This document shows, one piece after another, positions 34,050 through 43,960 of a stretch of DNA of 59,843 nt (position 1 is the stretch's first letter; every line of letters starts with the position of its first letter). Position numbers and translations under genes: made by a program. The stretch covers positions 1 through 59,843 of the forward strand of contig NZ_VCNK01000026.1 of NCBI RefSeq assembly GCF_006265095.1, given 5' to 3'. Origin of the DNA: Phaeobacter sp. B1627. Its GTDB lineage: Bacteria > Pseudomonadota > Alphaproteobacteria > Rhodobacterales > Rhodobacteraceae. Under the pieces are notes generated by a model that saw nothing but the letters and a program-made list of their open reading frames with translations, did no database searches and was not told the origin of the DNA.

Positions 34050-37000
34050 ATGCACGTCGTCTTCCGCGAAAGCCACGGGCTCGGTGAAACCGACACCCCC
34101 TATGACGTCGGGCAGACCCCCGGCGATCTGGTGGTGCTGTCGTTTTCCGACAGTGACCTCGGCGCCTTTGCCGCCGGCTGGCATCGCGGGCGCGACCGGC
34201 TGCCGACGACCCGGCTGGCCAACCTCGTGGCGCTGAAGCATCCGCTCTCGGTCGATGTCTACGCCGAACAGACGCTGGAGGGGGCCAAGGGCGTTCTGGT
34301 CCGGCTAATCGGTGGCGAGAGCTATTGGCCATACGGTCTCGCCACCCTGCAGGACCTCGCCCGCCGCAAAGGCATCGCCCTGGCGATCCTGCCTGCCGAT
34401 GGTCAGGAAGATCCACGTCTGGACGCGCTGTCCACCCTGCCCACCTCGACGCTGCGGCGTCTGCAGGCGCTCTGCGACGCGGGCGGAGCCGTCGCCGCAC
34501 AGGCGGCGCTGGCGCAGCTCGCGCTGGCGGCCGGGCTCTATGCGGGACCGGTGATCGGGCAGAAATCCGTCCCGGACCATGGCTTCTACGACCCCGAACA
34601 GGGCGTGTTGGGCCGCCTGCCAGACACAGACAAGCCGCTGGTTCTGGTGAGCTTTTACCGCTCCTACCTGACCTCCGCCGACACCGCGCCGGTGGATGCG
34701 CTGATCCGGGGGCTGCGGGCGCGCGGCTACGCGGCCTTCGGGGCCTTTGCCAGCAGCCTCAAGGCCACCACCGCCGTCGAATGGCTACACGCCGAACTCC
34801 CCGCGCTGACCCCCGCCGCCATCATCAACGCCACCGCCTTTTCCGCCCAGGGGCGCGACGGCAGCGCCTCCCCTCTCAGCCTCACCGGCTGCCCGGTGTT
34901 CCAGGTCGCGCTCTCCACCGCGCGGCGCAAGGACTGGGATCTGGCCGACCGGGGCTTGTCTCCAGCCGACCTCGCCATGCATGTGGTCCTGCCCGAGGTG
35001 GACGGGCGGCTGTTTGCAGGTGTCGTCAGCTTCAAATCCCCCACCAAACGCGACCCGGATCTGGAATACTCCCGCTTCATCCACCGCGTCGATCCGGAAC
35101 GGGTGGAGGCCGCGCTCGATCGCGTCGATGCCCAGTTGCGACTGGCCCGAACTTCGCCCCGCGACAAGCGTCTCGCGCTGGTGCTCTCGACCTATCCAGG
35201 CAGGGACTACAACATTGCCCATGCGGTGGGGCTTGATGCCTTGGCCTCCACCGAGGCGATCGTCGCCGCGCTTGCCACCGAGGGCTATGATATTGCGCCA
35301 GCAGGCGATCTGGGCGCCCGCCTGTCGTCCGAGACCCTGAGCTGGCCGCTGTCGGACTATGAGGCCGCGTTGCAGTCGTTGCCCTCCAGCCTGCAATCCG
35401 ACCTGACTGCCGCATGGGGTAATGTGGAAAGCGACCCCTCGGTCCAGGACGGCGCAATCCGGTTTCGCGCCCTGCGCAGGGGCAAGGCGCTGATTGCGCT
35501 GCAACCCGAGCGCGGCGATGTGGCGGCCCGCGACGAGGAATACCACGATCTGGACCGCACGCCGCGCCATGCCTATGTGGCTTTCTACCTGTGGATGCGA
35601 ACGCAGGCGGATGCGCTGGTGCATGTTGGAGCGCATGGCACGCTGGAATGGCTCCCCGGCAAGGCCGTGGCCCTGTCGCAGACTTGCTGGCCCGAAGCGC
35701 TGCTCGGGGCGATGCCGGTGATCTATCCGTTCATTGTCAACGACCCGGGCGAGGCGGCGCAGGCCAAGCGGCGGATTGGGGCTGTGACCCTTGGCCATAT
35801 GCCACCACCACTGGCCCAGACTACGCTGCCTGCCGGGATGGGGCGGCTGGAGAGCCTGCTGGATGAGTATTCCACAGCGGACGGGCTGGATCCGGCGCGC
35901 CGCGATCGGCTGATCGCCGACATCCGGACAGAGGCGCAGGGCACCGGCGTCGAACAGGATCTCGGCCTTTCGGCGAGCGCCTCCGCCGCAGAGGCGATCA
36001 CACGCATCGACCGTTTTGTCTGCGACATCAAAGAGAGCCAGTACGGCGAGGGGCTGCATGTTTTCGGCAGCGGCGCACATGGTCCGGCAGAACTGAAGGG
36101 GCTGACGGATGCGCTGGCCGGGCGCATGATTGCACCGGGGCCGTCGGGGTCGCCCTACCGCGGGCGCTCGGATGTGATGCCGACTGGGCGCAACCTCTTT
36201 ACCACCGATCCACGGGCGGTGCCGTCCCGGGCGGCACAGGCGCAGGGGGTCAAACTGGCGGAAGAGCTGCTGCGCCGCCACCTTCAGGACCACGGCGACT
36301 GGCCGAAGGGTCTGGTGGTGGATCTGTGGGGGTCTGCCACCATGCGCACGGCGGGCGAGGAATTCGCAATGGCGCTGCACCTTGCAGGCCTTGCGCCGCA
36401 ATGGGACGCGGGGTCGGACCGCGTCTCGGGCTTCGAGATCATCCCTCTGGCGCTTCTGGGCCGCCCCCGTATCGACGTGACCCTGCGCGTTTCGGGCTTG
36501 TTCCGCGATGTGTTCCCCGGCCTCGCGCAACTCTTCGAAACTGCCGCCGCCGCGCTGTCCACCCGCGAGGAAACTCTGGCAGACAATCCCTATCTGGCCA
36601 GATCGCCGCGTGTGTTCGGTCCCAAGCCCGGCCAATACGGCCTCGCCATGACAACCCATCTCGACACCTATTCCGATGCCGCGCGCGCTGCCGCCGGAGA
36701 GGCCTGGCTGGCCGCCTCTTCCCATGCCATCGATGCCCGCGGCGACATCACCGAGGCCCGCGCAGCATTGGAAGAGCGCTTGCACAATGCCGATAGTTTC
36801 GTGCATCTGCAGGACCTTGCGGAGACCGATGTGCTGGTGGCCTCAGACTATGCCGCACATGAGGCCGGATTTGCGGCGGCCATGGCCCGACTCGGAGCGC
36901 AGGCGCCCGCGCTCTACCACATGGACGCCACCCGACCGGACCGGCCGCAGGCCCGCAGCCTGCAGGAGGAAATTGCCCGCGTCACCCGCGCCCGCGCCGC

Positions 37001-37295
37001 CGATCCCCAATGGGCCAGTGCAATGATGAACCACGGGTTTCGCGGCGGCGCCGAAATCGCCGCCACGCTTGACCATATGGCAGCCTTTGCCCATCTGGCG
37101 CAGGTGGTGCCGACGCATCTCTTTGACCTCTACTTCGAGGCCACGCTGGGGCGCGAGGATCTGGTCGATTTCCTTGAGCGCGAGAACCCGGCGGCGCTGC
37201 AGGCCATGTGGGACCGGTTTCGCGCCCTGCGCGCGGCCGGGCTTTGGGTGACGCGGCGCAATTTCATCCTTTCGTCGCTGGAGGGCGCCGCATGA
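34050..37295 (+). CDS. cobN: cobaltochelatase subunit CobN
   Basis: Large subunit of the ATP-dependent aerobic cobaltochelatase, which with CobS and CobT inserts cobalt into hydrogenobyrinic acid a,c-diamide. The chain is 1081 residues, somewhat shorter than the best-known CobN of about 1270. Recognisable blocks are [74 protein letters not shown] and [15 protein letters not shown] [17 protein letters not shown]. The stop overlaps the cobG start (ATGA). CobS and CobT are not in the window. Confidence 0.93.
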   Translation: MHVVFRESHGLGETDTPYDVGQTPGDLVVLSFSDSDLGAFAAGWHRGRDRLPTTRLANLVALKHPLSVDVYAEQTLEGAKGVLVRLIGGESYWPYGLATLQDLARRKGIALAILPADGQEDPRLDALSTLPTSTLRRLQALCDAGGAVAAQAALAQLALAAGLYAGPVIGQKSVPDHGFYDPEQGVLGRLPDTDKPLVLVSFYRSYLTSADTAPVDALIRGLRARGYAAFGAFASSLKATTAVEWLHAELPALTPAAIINATAFSAQGRDGSASPLSLTGCPVFQVALSTARRKDWDLADRGLSPADLAMHVVLPEVDGRLFAGVVSFKSPTKRDPDLEYSRFIHRVDPERVEAALDRVDAQLRLARTSPRDKRLALVLSTYPGRDYNIAHAVGLDALASTEAIVAALATEGYDIAPAGDLGARLSSETLSWPLSDYEAALQSLPSSLQSDLTAAWGNVESDPSVQDGAIRFRALRRGKALIALQPERGDVAARDEEYHDLDRTPRHAYVAFYLWMRTQADALVHVGAHGTLEWLPGKAVALSQTCWPEALLGAMPVIYPFIVNDPGEAAQAKRRIGAVTLGHMPPPLAQTTLPAGMGRLESLLDEYSTADGLDPARRDRLIADIRTEAQGTGVEQDLGLSASASAAEAITRIDRFVCDIKESQYGEGLHVFGSGAHGPAELKGLTDALAGRMIAPGPSGSPYRGRSDVMPTGRNLFTTDPRAVPSRAAQAQGVKLAEELLRRHLQDHGDWPKGLVVDLWGSATMRTAGEEFAMALHLAGLAPQWDAGSDRVSGFEIIPLALLGRPRIDVTLRVSGLFRDVFPGLAQLFETAAAALSTREETLADNPYLARSPRVFGPKPGQYGLAMTTHLDTYSDAARAAAGEAWLAASSHAIDARGDITEARAALEERLHNADSFVHLQDLAETDVLVASDYAAHEAGFAAAMARLGAQAPALYHMDATRPDRPQARSLQEEIARVTRARAADPQWASAMMNHGFRGGAEIAATLDHMAAFAHLAQVVPTHLFDLYFEATLGREDLVDFLERENPAALQAMWDRFRALRAAGLWVTRRNFILSSLEGAA

Positions 37296-38560
37296 GTGTG
37301 CCGGTGGCCCCATCAAGCGCCGACCCAAAGATCTACGGCTGGTGCCCCGGCGCACTGCGGCCGATGATGTCGGGCGATGGGTTGGTGGTCCGCATCAGAC
37401 CTCCGTTCGGGCGCCTCACCTCTGATCAAGCACAGGCCGTAGCCGACCTTTCGACGCGCTTTGGCAATGGCATGCTCGATATTTCATCCCGTGCCAACCT
37501 GCAGATGCGCGGCGTGCGCCCCGAGGATCATCCAAGGCTGATCGCCGCACTCCGGACGCTTGGGCTGGTGGATCAGGACCACGCAGCAGAGACCCGCCGC
37601 AATGTCCTGATCACCCCATTCTGGACCGCCGGGGATCGCAGTCATCGGCTCGCCGCTGATCTGGTCGCCCGGCTGGCATCCGCAACGGACCTCGTCCTGC
37701 CCGGAAAGTTCGGCTTTGCGGTCGACAGCGGCGACGTGCCCCTGCTGCGGGACGTCGCCGCCGACATTCGCATCGAAGGCGACGGTGCCAATCTGATGGT
37801 GCGGGCCGATGGTGCGGAAGCCGCCCTGCCCGTCGGGGAAGACAGTGCAGCCGAAGCGGCGCTTGCGCTCGCCCGCTGGTTCCTCGCCCAAGGCGGCGCG
37901 CCCGAAGGTCGGGGCAGGATGCACCACCTGATTGCGCGCCGCGGGCCACCTCCATCGCATGACGCAACCGCCCCCGGCGGCCCTGTCCCGCCAGGCAACA
38001 CTGTCCCGCCAGGCGGCACGCTTCGTCCAAGTCCAGGCAGGACCGCAGTCGGAACCTTGGTGGCGTTGGAGTTCGGTCAGATCCCGGCCGCCACCCTCGC
38101 GGCCCTGGGCGGGACCGGCCACGCGTTGCGACTGACCCCGTGGCGGATGTTGCTCGTCGAGGCTACGGCCTGCGACAGTCCACTGCCACGGACGGCCTCA
38201 TCGCAACTGCCTGATCCGCTGTCCGGCCCACCCCTGCCCGGTCTGATCCTCGACGCAACGGACCCGCGCCTGCAGGTGATCGCGTGCACCGGAGCGCCAG
38301 GTTGCCTGCAGGCGCACGCCCCCACCCGCGCGCTGGCCCGCGATTTGGCCCCGTATCTTCCGCCCGGGACCCAGCTCCACGTCTCTGGCTGCGCCAAAGG
38401 CTGCGCCCATCCCAAGCCCGCCGATGTCGCCCTAGTGGCCACCGGGCGCGACCGCTTCGACCTCATCCGCAACGGGCGCGCCGACGCCAGCCCGGCCCTC
38501 ACCTCGCTCAGCGCCGCAGCCCTGCGCGCCGCGCCCGACGTCCTGACGAAAGACCGCTGA
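37292..38560 (+). CDS. cobG: precorrin-3B synthase
   Basis: Oxygen-dependent enzyme (EC 1.14.13.83) converting precorrin-3A to precorrin-3B, marking the aerobic pathway. It has the sulfite/nitrite reductase half-domain fold: [32 protein letters not shown], and the four iron-sulfur/sirohaem-type cysteines in CTGAPGCLQ and [10 protein letters not shown]. In the middle a Pro/Gly-rich insert ([14 protein letters not shown]) is coded by an 18-bp direct duplication. The chosen ATG (37292) overlaps the cobN stop. Confidence 0.9.
   Translation: MSVPVAPSSADPKIYGWCPGALRPMMSGDGLVVRIRPPFGRLTSDQAQAVADLSTRFGNGMLDISSRANLQMRGVRPEDHPRLIAALRTLGLVDQDHAAETRRNVLITPFWTAGDRSHRLAADLVARLASATDLVLPGKFGFAVDSGDVPLLRDVAADIRIEGDGANLMVRADGAEAALPVGEDSAAEAALALARWFLAQGGAPEGRGRMHHLIARRGPPPSHDATAPGGPVPPGNTVPPGGTLRPSPGRTAVGTLVALEFGQIPAATLAALGGTGHALRLTPWRMLLVEATACDSPLPRTASSQLPDPLSGPPLPGLILDATDPRLQVIACTGAPGCLQAHAPTRALARDLAPYLPPGTQLHVSGCAKGCAHPKPADVALVATGRDRFDLIRNGRADASPALTSLSAAALRAAPDVLTKDR
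37988..38024. repeat. cobG: 18-bp direct duplication inside cobG
   Basis: CTGTCCCGCCAGGCAACA is followed directly by CTGTCCCGCCAGGCGGCA. In frame it encodes two V-P-P-G units within a low-complexity loop between the two halves of CobG. The length is a multiple of three, so the frame is kept. Confidence 0.7.
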
Positions 38561-38561
38561 C

Positions 38562-39191
38562 ATGCTGCACACCTATGAAACCGACGGCGCCAAGATCTAT
38601 GCCGAAAGCTTTGCCACCATCCGGGCCGAGGCCGATCTCGCCCGGTTCACCCGCGACGAGGAAAGCGTCGTGGTCCGGATGATCCACGCGGCCGGCATGG
38701 TTGGCCTCGAACATCACGTGCGTTTTTCTGATGGCATGGCCGAAACCGCGCGGGCGGCGCTCGCCGGGGGCGCACCGATCCTTTGTGATGCCTATATGGT
38801 CTCTGAGGGGATCACCCGGCCGCGCCTGCCTGCCGCAAACGAGGTGATCTGCACCCTGCGCGACCCCAAGGTCGCCGGTATGGCACAGGACATGGGAAAC
38901 ACGCGCTCTGCCGCCGCGCTCGAACTCTGGCGCCCCCATCTTGCAGGGGCCGTTGTCGCCATCGGCAACGCCCCCACCGCCCTGTTTCATCTGCTCAACA
39001 TGTTGAAAGATCCAGACTGCCCGCGCCCCGCGGCAATCATCGGCTGCCCCGTGGGCTTTGTCGGTGCGCGCGAGTCGAAAGACGCGCTGATGCAGGATCT
39101 CCCCGTGCCTGCAATGATCGTCAAAGGCCGTCTTGGCGGCTCTGCGATCACAGTAGCGGCGGTAAACGCGCTCGCATCCTGGAAGGAATGA
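38562..39191 (+). CDS. cobH: precorrin-8X methylmutase
   Basis: Moves the methyl group from C11 to C12 to give hydrogenobyrinic acid (EC 5.4.99.61), 209 residues. Conserved blocks are the catalytic-His region MIHAAGMVGLEHHVRFSDG, GAPILCDAYMVSEGI, and AVVAIGNAPTALFHLLNML with IIGCPVGFVGARESK. It follows cobG by one base and overlaps cobI by four. Confidence 0.94.
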   Translation: MLHTYETDGAKIYAESFATIRAEADLARFTRDEESVVVRMIHAAGMVGLEHHVRFSDGMAETARAALAGGAPILCDAYMVSEGITRPRLPAANEVICTLRDPKVAGMAQDMGNTRSAAALELWRPHLAGAVVAIGNAPTALFHLLNMLKDPDCPRPAAIIGCPVGFVGARESKDALMQDLPVPAMIVKGRLGGSAITVAAVNALASWKE

Positions 39192-39913
39192 CAATGGCCG
39201 GCAAAGTCATCTGCGCGGGGCTTGGCCCTGGTGATCCGGAACTGATGAGCGTCAAAAGCTGGCGGGTGCTGCAATCTGCCCGCCACATTGCCTATTTTCG
39301 CAAGGCCGGTCGCGCCGGACAAGCGCGCGCCATCGTCCAAGGGCTGTTGCCGGACGGGGTGAGCGAACACCCGATGGAATATCCCGTCACCACCGAGATC
39401 CATTTCTCCGACCCGGAATACAACCGGCTGCTGTCGGAGTTCTATGACCGCTGGGCCGATACGCTGGCAGAGATCGCCCAGACCGAGGATCTCGTGGTTC
39501 TGTGCGAGGGAGACCCCTTTCTCTATGGATCCTTCATGCACCTGCACAGCCGCCTCCAAGGCCGCGCCCAGGTCGAGATCATCCCGGGCATTACCGGCAT
39601 GTCCGGCTGCTGGACCGCAACCGGCGTCCCGATCACCTGGGGCGACGATGTTCTGACAGTCGCCATGGCAACCCTGTCTGAACAGGAACTGACCCAACGT
39701 GCTGCGCAAACCGATGCCCTTGTGGTGATGAAAATCGGACGCAACCTGCCCAAGCTGCGGCGCGCGCTGACGGCTGCCGGTCGGCTGGAGGACGCCTGGC
39801 TGGTGGAGAGCGGGACCATGCCAACCCAAACAGTGCGCAAACTCACGGATGTGACGGGTCCGGTTCCCTATTTCTCGATTGTGCTGCTGCACGGACAAGG
39901 GCGGCGGCCATGA
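39188..39913 (+). CDS. cobI: precorrin-2 C20-methyltransferase
   Basis: SAM-dependent tetrapyrrole methylase (EC 2.1.1.130) forming precorrin-3A, 241 residues. The N-terminal motif VICAGLGPGDPELMSVKSWRVL, then VVLCEGDPFLYGSFMHLHSRL and IIPGITGMSGCWTATGVPI, are typical of CobI. A second ATG two codons in (39194) is possible; the first overlaps the cobH stop. Confidence 0.94.
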   Translation: MTMAGKVICAGLGPGDPELMSVKSWRVLQSARHIAYFRKAGRAGQARAIVQGLLPDGVSEHPMEYPVTTEIHFSDPEYNRLLSEFYDRWADTLAEIAQTEDLVVLCEGDPFLYGSFMHLHSRLQGRAQVEIIPGITGMSGCWTATGVPITWGDDVLTVAMATLSEQELTQRAAQTDALVVMKIGRNLPKLRRALTAAGRLEDAWLVESGTMPTQTVRKLTDVTGPVPYFSIVLLHGQGRRP

Positions 39914-40782
39914 CCCCTCCGGCACATGCTCAAAGCGGTCACACCGAACCGGGCCGCATCGTGATCGCAGGCCTCGGCCCCGGCGCGGAGGACATGGTGA
40001 CACCGGAGGTCCAGGCCGCCCTTGCGACGGCCACCGATGTGGTCGGCTACATACCATACGTCAACCGTATCAAGCCACGCAGCGGCCTGGTGCTGCATGC
40101 CTCCGACAACCGCGTCGAGGTCGACCGCGCCACCCACGCGCTGCAGATGGCGGCGGCGGGACGGCGGGTTGTCGTCGTCTCGTCCGGCGATCCCGGCGTC
40201 TTTGCGATGGCCTCGGCTGTGTTCGAGGCGCTGGAAGCGGGGCCTCGTGCCTGGCGCGAGTTGGAGGTCAGGGTGCTGCCGGGCATTACCGCGATGCTCG
40301 CCGCCGCCGCCGCCATCGGCGCTCCGCTGGGGCATGACTTCGCCGCCATCAACCTGAGCGACAACCTGAAACCCTGGGCGCTCATCGAACGCCGGTTGCA
40401 GTTGGTGGGCGAAGCCGGTCTGGCCATGGCCTTTTACAACCCGCGTTCGAAATCCAGGCCCCATCAGTTCGCCCGAGCGCTCGAAGTGCTCCGCGCGGCC
40501 TGTGGCGAAGACACCCTGATTACCTTTGCCCGGGACGTGACCAAACCCGATCAGCATCTGCTGACGGTGGCCCTGCGCGACGCGACGCCGGAGATGGCTG
40601 ACATGCGGACCATGGTGATTGTCGGCACCCGCGACACCCGCCGGGTCGGGACATATGTCTACACCCCGCGATTTGCGCCCGGACATCAGCCCCGCCATCA
40701 GCCCGGCGCCCAGCCCGCGTCTCCGCCCGCTCCGCCATCCGCTGTTCCCTCTCCGTCTCAATCCGACCAGAAAGAGGATTAG
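39910..40782 (+). CDS. cobJ: precorrin-3B C17-methyltransferase
   Basis: SAM-dependent methylase that contracts the ring (EC 2.1.1.131), 290 residues. IVIAGLGPGAEDMVTPEV, VVVVSSGDPGVFAMASAVFEAL, LPGITAMLAAAAAIGAPLGHDFAAINLSD and AFYNPRSKSRPHQF are CobJ blocks. A non-conserved His/Pro/Ser-rich tail of about 40 residues (GHQPRHQPGAQPASPP) is coded by a 12-bp tandem repeat. Its stop is interlocked with the stop of cobK on the other strand (TTAG, 40779-40782). Confidence 0.94.
   Translation: MTPPAHAQSGHTEPGRIVIAGLGPGAEDMVTPEVQAALATATDVVGYIPYVNRIKPRSGLVLHASDNRVEVDRATHALQMAAAGRRVVVVSSGDPGVFAMASAVFEALEAGPRAWRELEVRVLPGITAMLAAAAAIGAPLGHDFAAINLSDNLKPWALIERRLQLVGEAGLAMAFYNPRSKSRPHQFARALEVLRAACGEDTLITFARDVTKPDQHLLTVALRDATPEMADMRTMVIVGTRDTRRVGTYVYTPRFAPGHQPRHQPGAQPASPPAPPSAVPSPSQSDQKED
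40683..40718. repeat. cobJ: 12-bp tandem repeat in the cobJ tail
   Basis: Units CATCAGCCCCGC, CATCAGCCCGGC and a third degenerate GCCCAGCCCGCG follow each other in frame, coding H-Q-P-R/G and A-Q-P repeats. They extend the protein beyond the normal CobJ end and lie just before the stop shared with cobK. Confidence 0.65.
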
Positions 40783-41537
40783 GCGTGGTCCAGCCAGCTC
40801 ATCACCTCTGCAACCGACCCGCGCACCTGACGGGACGGAATGCGCGGCCGGTCCATCATCACGACGGGCAGGCCCAGCGCACGGGCGGCGACCAGCTTGG
40901 CTTGTGCGCCGCTGCCACCGGCATTCTTGGCGACGACATGGGTGATGGCATGGGACCGCATCAATTCCTCATCCCCCGCGGCGTCAAACGGCCCGCGGGC
41001 CACCACGACACAGCTGTCCGCAAGCGGCAGCGGGGCGACGGGCGCGTCCACCAGCCGCAACAGATAGTGGTTCCCGGGCCGTGTGGAAAACGCAGACAGA
41101 TGCTGCTTGCCGATTGCAAGGAACACCCGCGCGCCCGCTTCGGGCAATGCGGCAACCGCAGCCGCCATATCGGCGACACGGATCCAGCGGTCCCCGGGCC
41201 GAGCGATCCATTCCGGTCGCTCATACCCCAGCAGCTTCACGCCCGCTTCCTCACAGGCCGCCACGGCATTGGCCGACATCTGCGCCGCAAAAGGGTGGGT
41301 CGCGTCGACCACATGTGTGATCGCCTCACGGCGCAGATAGGCAACCAGCCCCGCAACGCCCCCGAAACCGCCGATCCGGCAGGGCAACGGCTGCGATGCC
41401 GGGCGCGCGGTCCGGCCGGCATAAGAGAACACCGCCTGACGCCCGGCCCCCGGACCGGCACCTCCCCATGCCTCCGCAACGGCCATTGCCAACCGCGAGG
41501 CCTCCGTGGTGCCGCCCAAAAGCAGGAGTTTCGTCAT
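40779..41537 (-). CDS. cobK: precorrin-6A reductase
   Basis: NADPH-dependent reductase of precorrin-6A (EC 1.3.1.54), 252 residues. KLLLLGGTTEASRLAMAVAEAW is the nucleotide-binding start, and THVVDATHPFAAQMSANAVAACE and FLAIGKQHLSAF are CobK/CbiJ blocks. It is on the strand opposite to the rest of the operon. Its TAA overlaps the cobJ stop and its ATG (41535-41537) overlaps the cobL ATG (CATG), so it fills the space between cobJ and cobL exactly. Its promoter must lie inside cobL. Confidence 0.92.
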   Translation of the reverse strand: MTKLLLLGGTTEASRLAMAVAEAWGGAGPGAGRQAVFSYAGRTARPASQPLPCRIGGFGGVAGLVAYLRREAITHVVDATHPFAAQMSANAVAACEEAGVKLLGYERPEWIARPGDRWIRVADMAAAVAALPEAGARVFLAIGKQHLSAFSTRPGNHYLLRLVDAPVAPLPLADSCVVVARGPFDAAGDEELMRSHAITHVVAKNAGGSGAQAKLVAARALGLPVVMMDRPRIPSRQVRGSVAEVMSWLDHA

Positions 41538-42732
41538 GGCTGATCCTATCCATAGCCCGTGGTTGACCCTGGTCGGGCTGGGCGAAGATGGCCTCGATGG
41601 CCTGTCAAGTGCAAGCCGAAGGGCGTTGGACGAGGCAGAAATCATCATCGGAGGTCCGAGGCATCTGGCTCTGGTGGGTGCCGGCCCTCGCGGTCAGGCC
41701 TGGCCCGTGCCCTTTTCAACTGCTCCGGTTCTGGCGGCGCGCGGACGCCCGGTGGTCGCCCTCGCCTCCGGTGATCCTTTCTGGCACGGTGCGGGCGGCA
41801 GCCTGTTGCGCGACCTCGACCGCGCCGACTGGGTGTCGCATCCGGCTCCGTCCTGTTTCACACTTGCCGCAAACATGCTGGGCTGGAAACTGGAGGACAC
41901 GCTGTGTCTCGGCCTCCACGCCACGTCGTTTTCATCCCTGAGCCCCCTGCTCGGGCGCGGTATTCGGGCGATCTGCACCCTGCGCGACGGCGACGCCGCC
42001 ACCGCATTGGCACAGTGGCTGCAGGACCGAGGCTACGGGGCCAGCCATTTGCATATTCTCGAACGTCTCGGCGGGCCGCATGCGCGCCATCGCCAGGCGA
42101 CGGCACAGGGCTTCGACCTGACTGCTATCGCGGCCCCGGTCGTTGCCGCAATCGATTGCGCCGGAGACGGGCTGCCGCAGGCCGCAGGCCTGCCCGATGC
42201 AGCCTTTGCCAGTGACGGCCAGATCACCAAAAGGCCTGTGCGCGCACTGACGCTCTCGGCCCTTGCTCCGCGCCACGGCGAACATCTCTGGGATATCGGT
42301 GGCGGCTCGGGCTCGGTCTCCGTCGAGTGGTGCCTTGCCGCGCGCGGCACCACCGCAACCACATTCGAGCCCCGCGCCGACCGGCTGGTGAATATCCACA
42401 GCAACGCAGAGACCTTCGGCGTTGCCCATAGGCTGACGGCTGTCCAAGGCCGCGCGCCCGAGGTTCTGGCAGGCCAGCCGCTCCCCGACTGCGTCTTTAT
42501 CGGTGGCGGCGGATCACAGGCGCTGCTGGATGCCCTCTGGACCACCCTGCCTAGGGGCACCCGGCTGGTGGCAAATGGCGTTACCTTGGAAACGGAAACC
42601 CTGCTGATGGAGGCCCATGCTCGCCACGGAGGCCATCTTCTGAAGGCCGAATTCTCCGAGGCGGGCCCGCTCGGCTCCATGCGCGGATGGAGCCGGGCCC
42701 GCCCCGTCCTGCAATGGAGCGTCACCCGATGA
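41536..42732 (+). CDS. cobL: precorrin-6Y C5,15-methyltransferase (decarboxylating)
   Basis: Bifunctional enzyme (EC 2.1.1.132), 398 residues. The N-terminal CbiE-like methylase (WLTLVGLGEDGLDGLS, VVALASGDPFWHGAG) is fused to a C-terminal CbiT-like methylase/decarboxylase (LWDIGGGSGSVSVEW, ATTFEPRADRLVNI). The ATG at 41536 has AGGAG seven bases upstream, which fixes this start even though it overlaps the divergent cobK start. Confidence 0.94.
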   Translation: MADPIHSPWLTLVGLGEDGLDGLSSASRRALDEAEIIIGGPRHLALVGAGPRGQAWPVPFSTAPVLAARGRPVVALASGDPFWHGAGGSLLRDLDRADWVSHPAPSCFTLAANMLGWKLEDTLCLGLHATSFSSLSPLLGRGIRAICTLRDGDAATALAQWLQDRGYGASHLHILERLGGPHARHRQATAQGFDLTAIAAPVVAAIDCAGDGLPQAAGLPDAAFASDGQITKRPVRALTLSALAPRHGEHLWDIGGGSGSVSVEWCLAARGTTATTFEPRADRLVNIHSNAETFGVAHRLTAVQGRAPEVLAGQPLPDCVFIGGGGSQALLDALWTTLPRGTRLVANGVTLETETLLMEAHARHGGHLLKAEFSEAGPLGSMRGWSRARPVLQWSVTR

Positions 42733-43100
42733 TAATCGCCGGAATCGGCTTCTCCTCCCGGGTAACCGCCCATAGCCTGACTGCGGCGCTGGCGGCCCTG
42801 ACGCCCGCTCCGGCCGCCATTGCCGTGCTCCGGACCAAGGCGGAGGTTGCGCAGTTTCAGGACTTTGCCCGGGCGGCCGTGCTGCCCGTCATTCCCGTCG
42901 ATGACACCGCAATTTCCGGCGTCCCGACCCCCAGCTTTTCGCCGCGCATCCACGCGCGGTTCAACACCGGATCGGTGGCCGAGGCCCTGGCACTGGTTGC
43001 CGCAGGACGTCACGGCGCCGAGGTCCACCTGATCCAGACAAGACGAGTGACCGCGGATGGCCATGCCACCGTGGCCATAGCGGAGACGATGACATCATGA
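42729..43100 (+). CDS. cobE: cobalamin biosynthesis protein CobE
   Basis: Small protein of 123 residues homologous to the C-terminal domain of CbiG (CobE/CbiG_C). [17 protein letters not shown] is the typical beginning, and [23 protein letters not shown] a middle block. Its exact role in the aerobic pathway is not settled. The ATG overlaps the cobL stop and the stop overlaps the cobM start. Confidence 0.88.
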   Translation: MIIAGIGFSSRVTAHSLTAALAALTPAPAAIAVLRTKAEVAQFQDFARAAVLPVIPVDDTAISGVPTPSFSPRIHARFNTGSVAEALALVAAGRHGAEVHLIQTRRVTADGHATVAIAETMTS

Positions 43101-43891
43101 CTGTTCACTTCATTGGCGCCGGACCGGGCGCTGCCGACCTGATCACCCTGCGCGGACGCGACCTGATCGCGGCCTGCCCGGTCTGCCTCTACGCAGGCTC
43201 GCTCGTGCCCGAGGCGCTGCTGTCGCATTGTCCGGACGGCGCCCGGATCGTTAATACGGCCCCCCTGTCGCTGGAGGAGATCATGACAGAGATCGCAGCC
43301 GCCGATGAGGCCGGTCACGATGTGGCACGGCTGCATTCCGGCGATCTGTCGGTCTGGTCGGCGATGGGGGAACAATTGCGCCGCCTGCTGCATCTCGGCA
43401 TTGCCTATGACATCACGCCGGGCGTTCCGGCCTTTGCCGCCGCTGCCGCCGCATTGGGCACTGAACTGACCCTGCCCGGTGTGGCGCAATCGCTGGTGCT
43501 GACGCGCACCTCCGGACGAGCCTCGGCCATGCCCGAGGGGGAGACGCTGGAAAACTTTGCCCGCACCGGCGCGACGCTGGCGATCCATTTGTCGGTGCAG
43601 GTGCTCGACGATGTCGTGGCGCGGCTCTCCCCCGCCTATGGCGGCGACTGCCCGGTAGCGATCGTCTGGCGCGCCACATGGCCGGATCAAAGGATCATCA
43701 AGGCGACCCTCGGCACCATCATCGAGGCCACCGACGGCGCCCGCGGACGCACCGCGCTGATCCTCGTTGGGCCCGCTCTCGGGGCGGAGGATTTCGCCGA
43801 AAGCTGCCTCTATGGCGCCGATTACGACCGTCGCTACCGCCCGCAGAGCGCAGCCAGCCCCTGGTCGGAGTGGAGCGAAGGAGATGACTGA
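43097..43891 (+). CDS. cobM: precorrin-4 C11-methyltransferase
   Basis: SAM-dependent methylase (EC 2.1.1.133), 264 residues. [53 protein letters not shown] and [22 protein letters not shown] are CobM blocks. It overlaps cobE by four bases. A 26-codon frame (43884-43964) bridges its end to cobB but is probably not a gene. Confidence 0.94.
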   Translation: MTVHFIGAGPGAADLITLRGRDLIAACPVCLYAGSLVPEALLSHCPDGARIVNTAPLSLEEIMTEIAAADEAGHDVARLHSGDLSVWSAMGEQLRRLLHLGIAYDITPGVPAFAAAAAALGTELTLPGVAQSLVLTRTSGRASAMPEGETLENFARTGATLAIHLSVQVLDDVVARLSPAYGGDCPVAIVWRATWPDQRIIKATLGTIIEATDGARGRTALILVGPALGAEDFAESCLYGADYDRRYRPQSAASPWSEWSEGDD

Positions 43892-43917
43892 AGCCCTGTA
43901 TCTGCCAACCGCGCCAG

Positions 43918-43943
43918 CCGCCGCCTGTCCCGCCGCCTGTCCC
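43918..43943. repeat. 12-bp direct repeat between cobM and cobB
   Basis: GCCGCCTGTCCC occurs twice in tandem, followed by a third partial GTCGG. It is another period-12 duplication at a gene junction of the cob operon, just before the cobB ribosome binding site (CGGAGGG at 43946-43952). Confidence 0.6.
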
Positions 43944-43960
43944 GTCGGAGGGCTCTTGCC

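Noticed and set aside
34785-36806. 673-residue minus-strand frame over cobN
   Set aside because: Shadow of cobN caused by high GC content at third positions.
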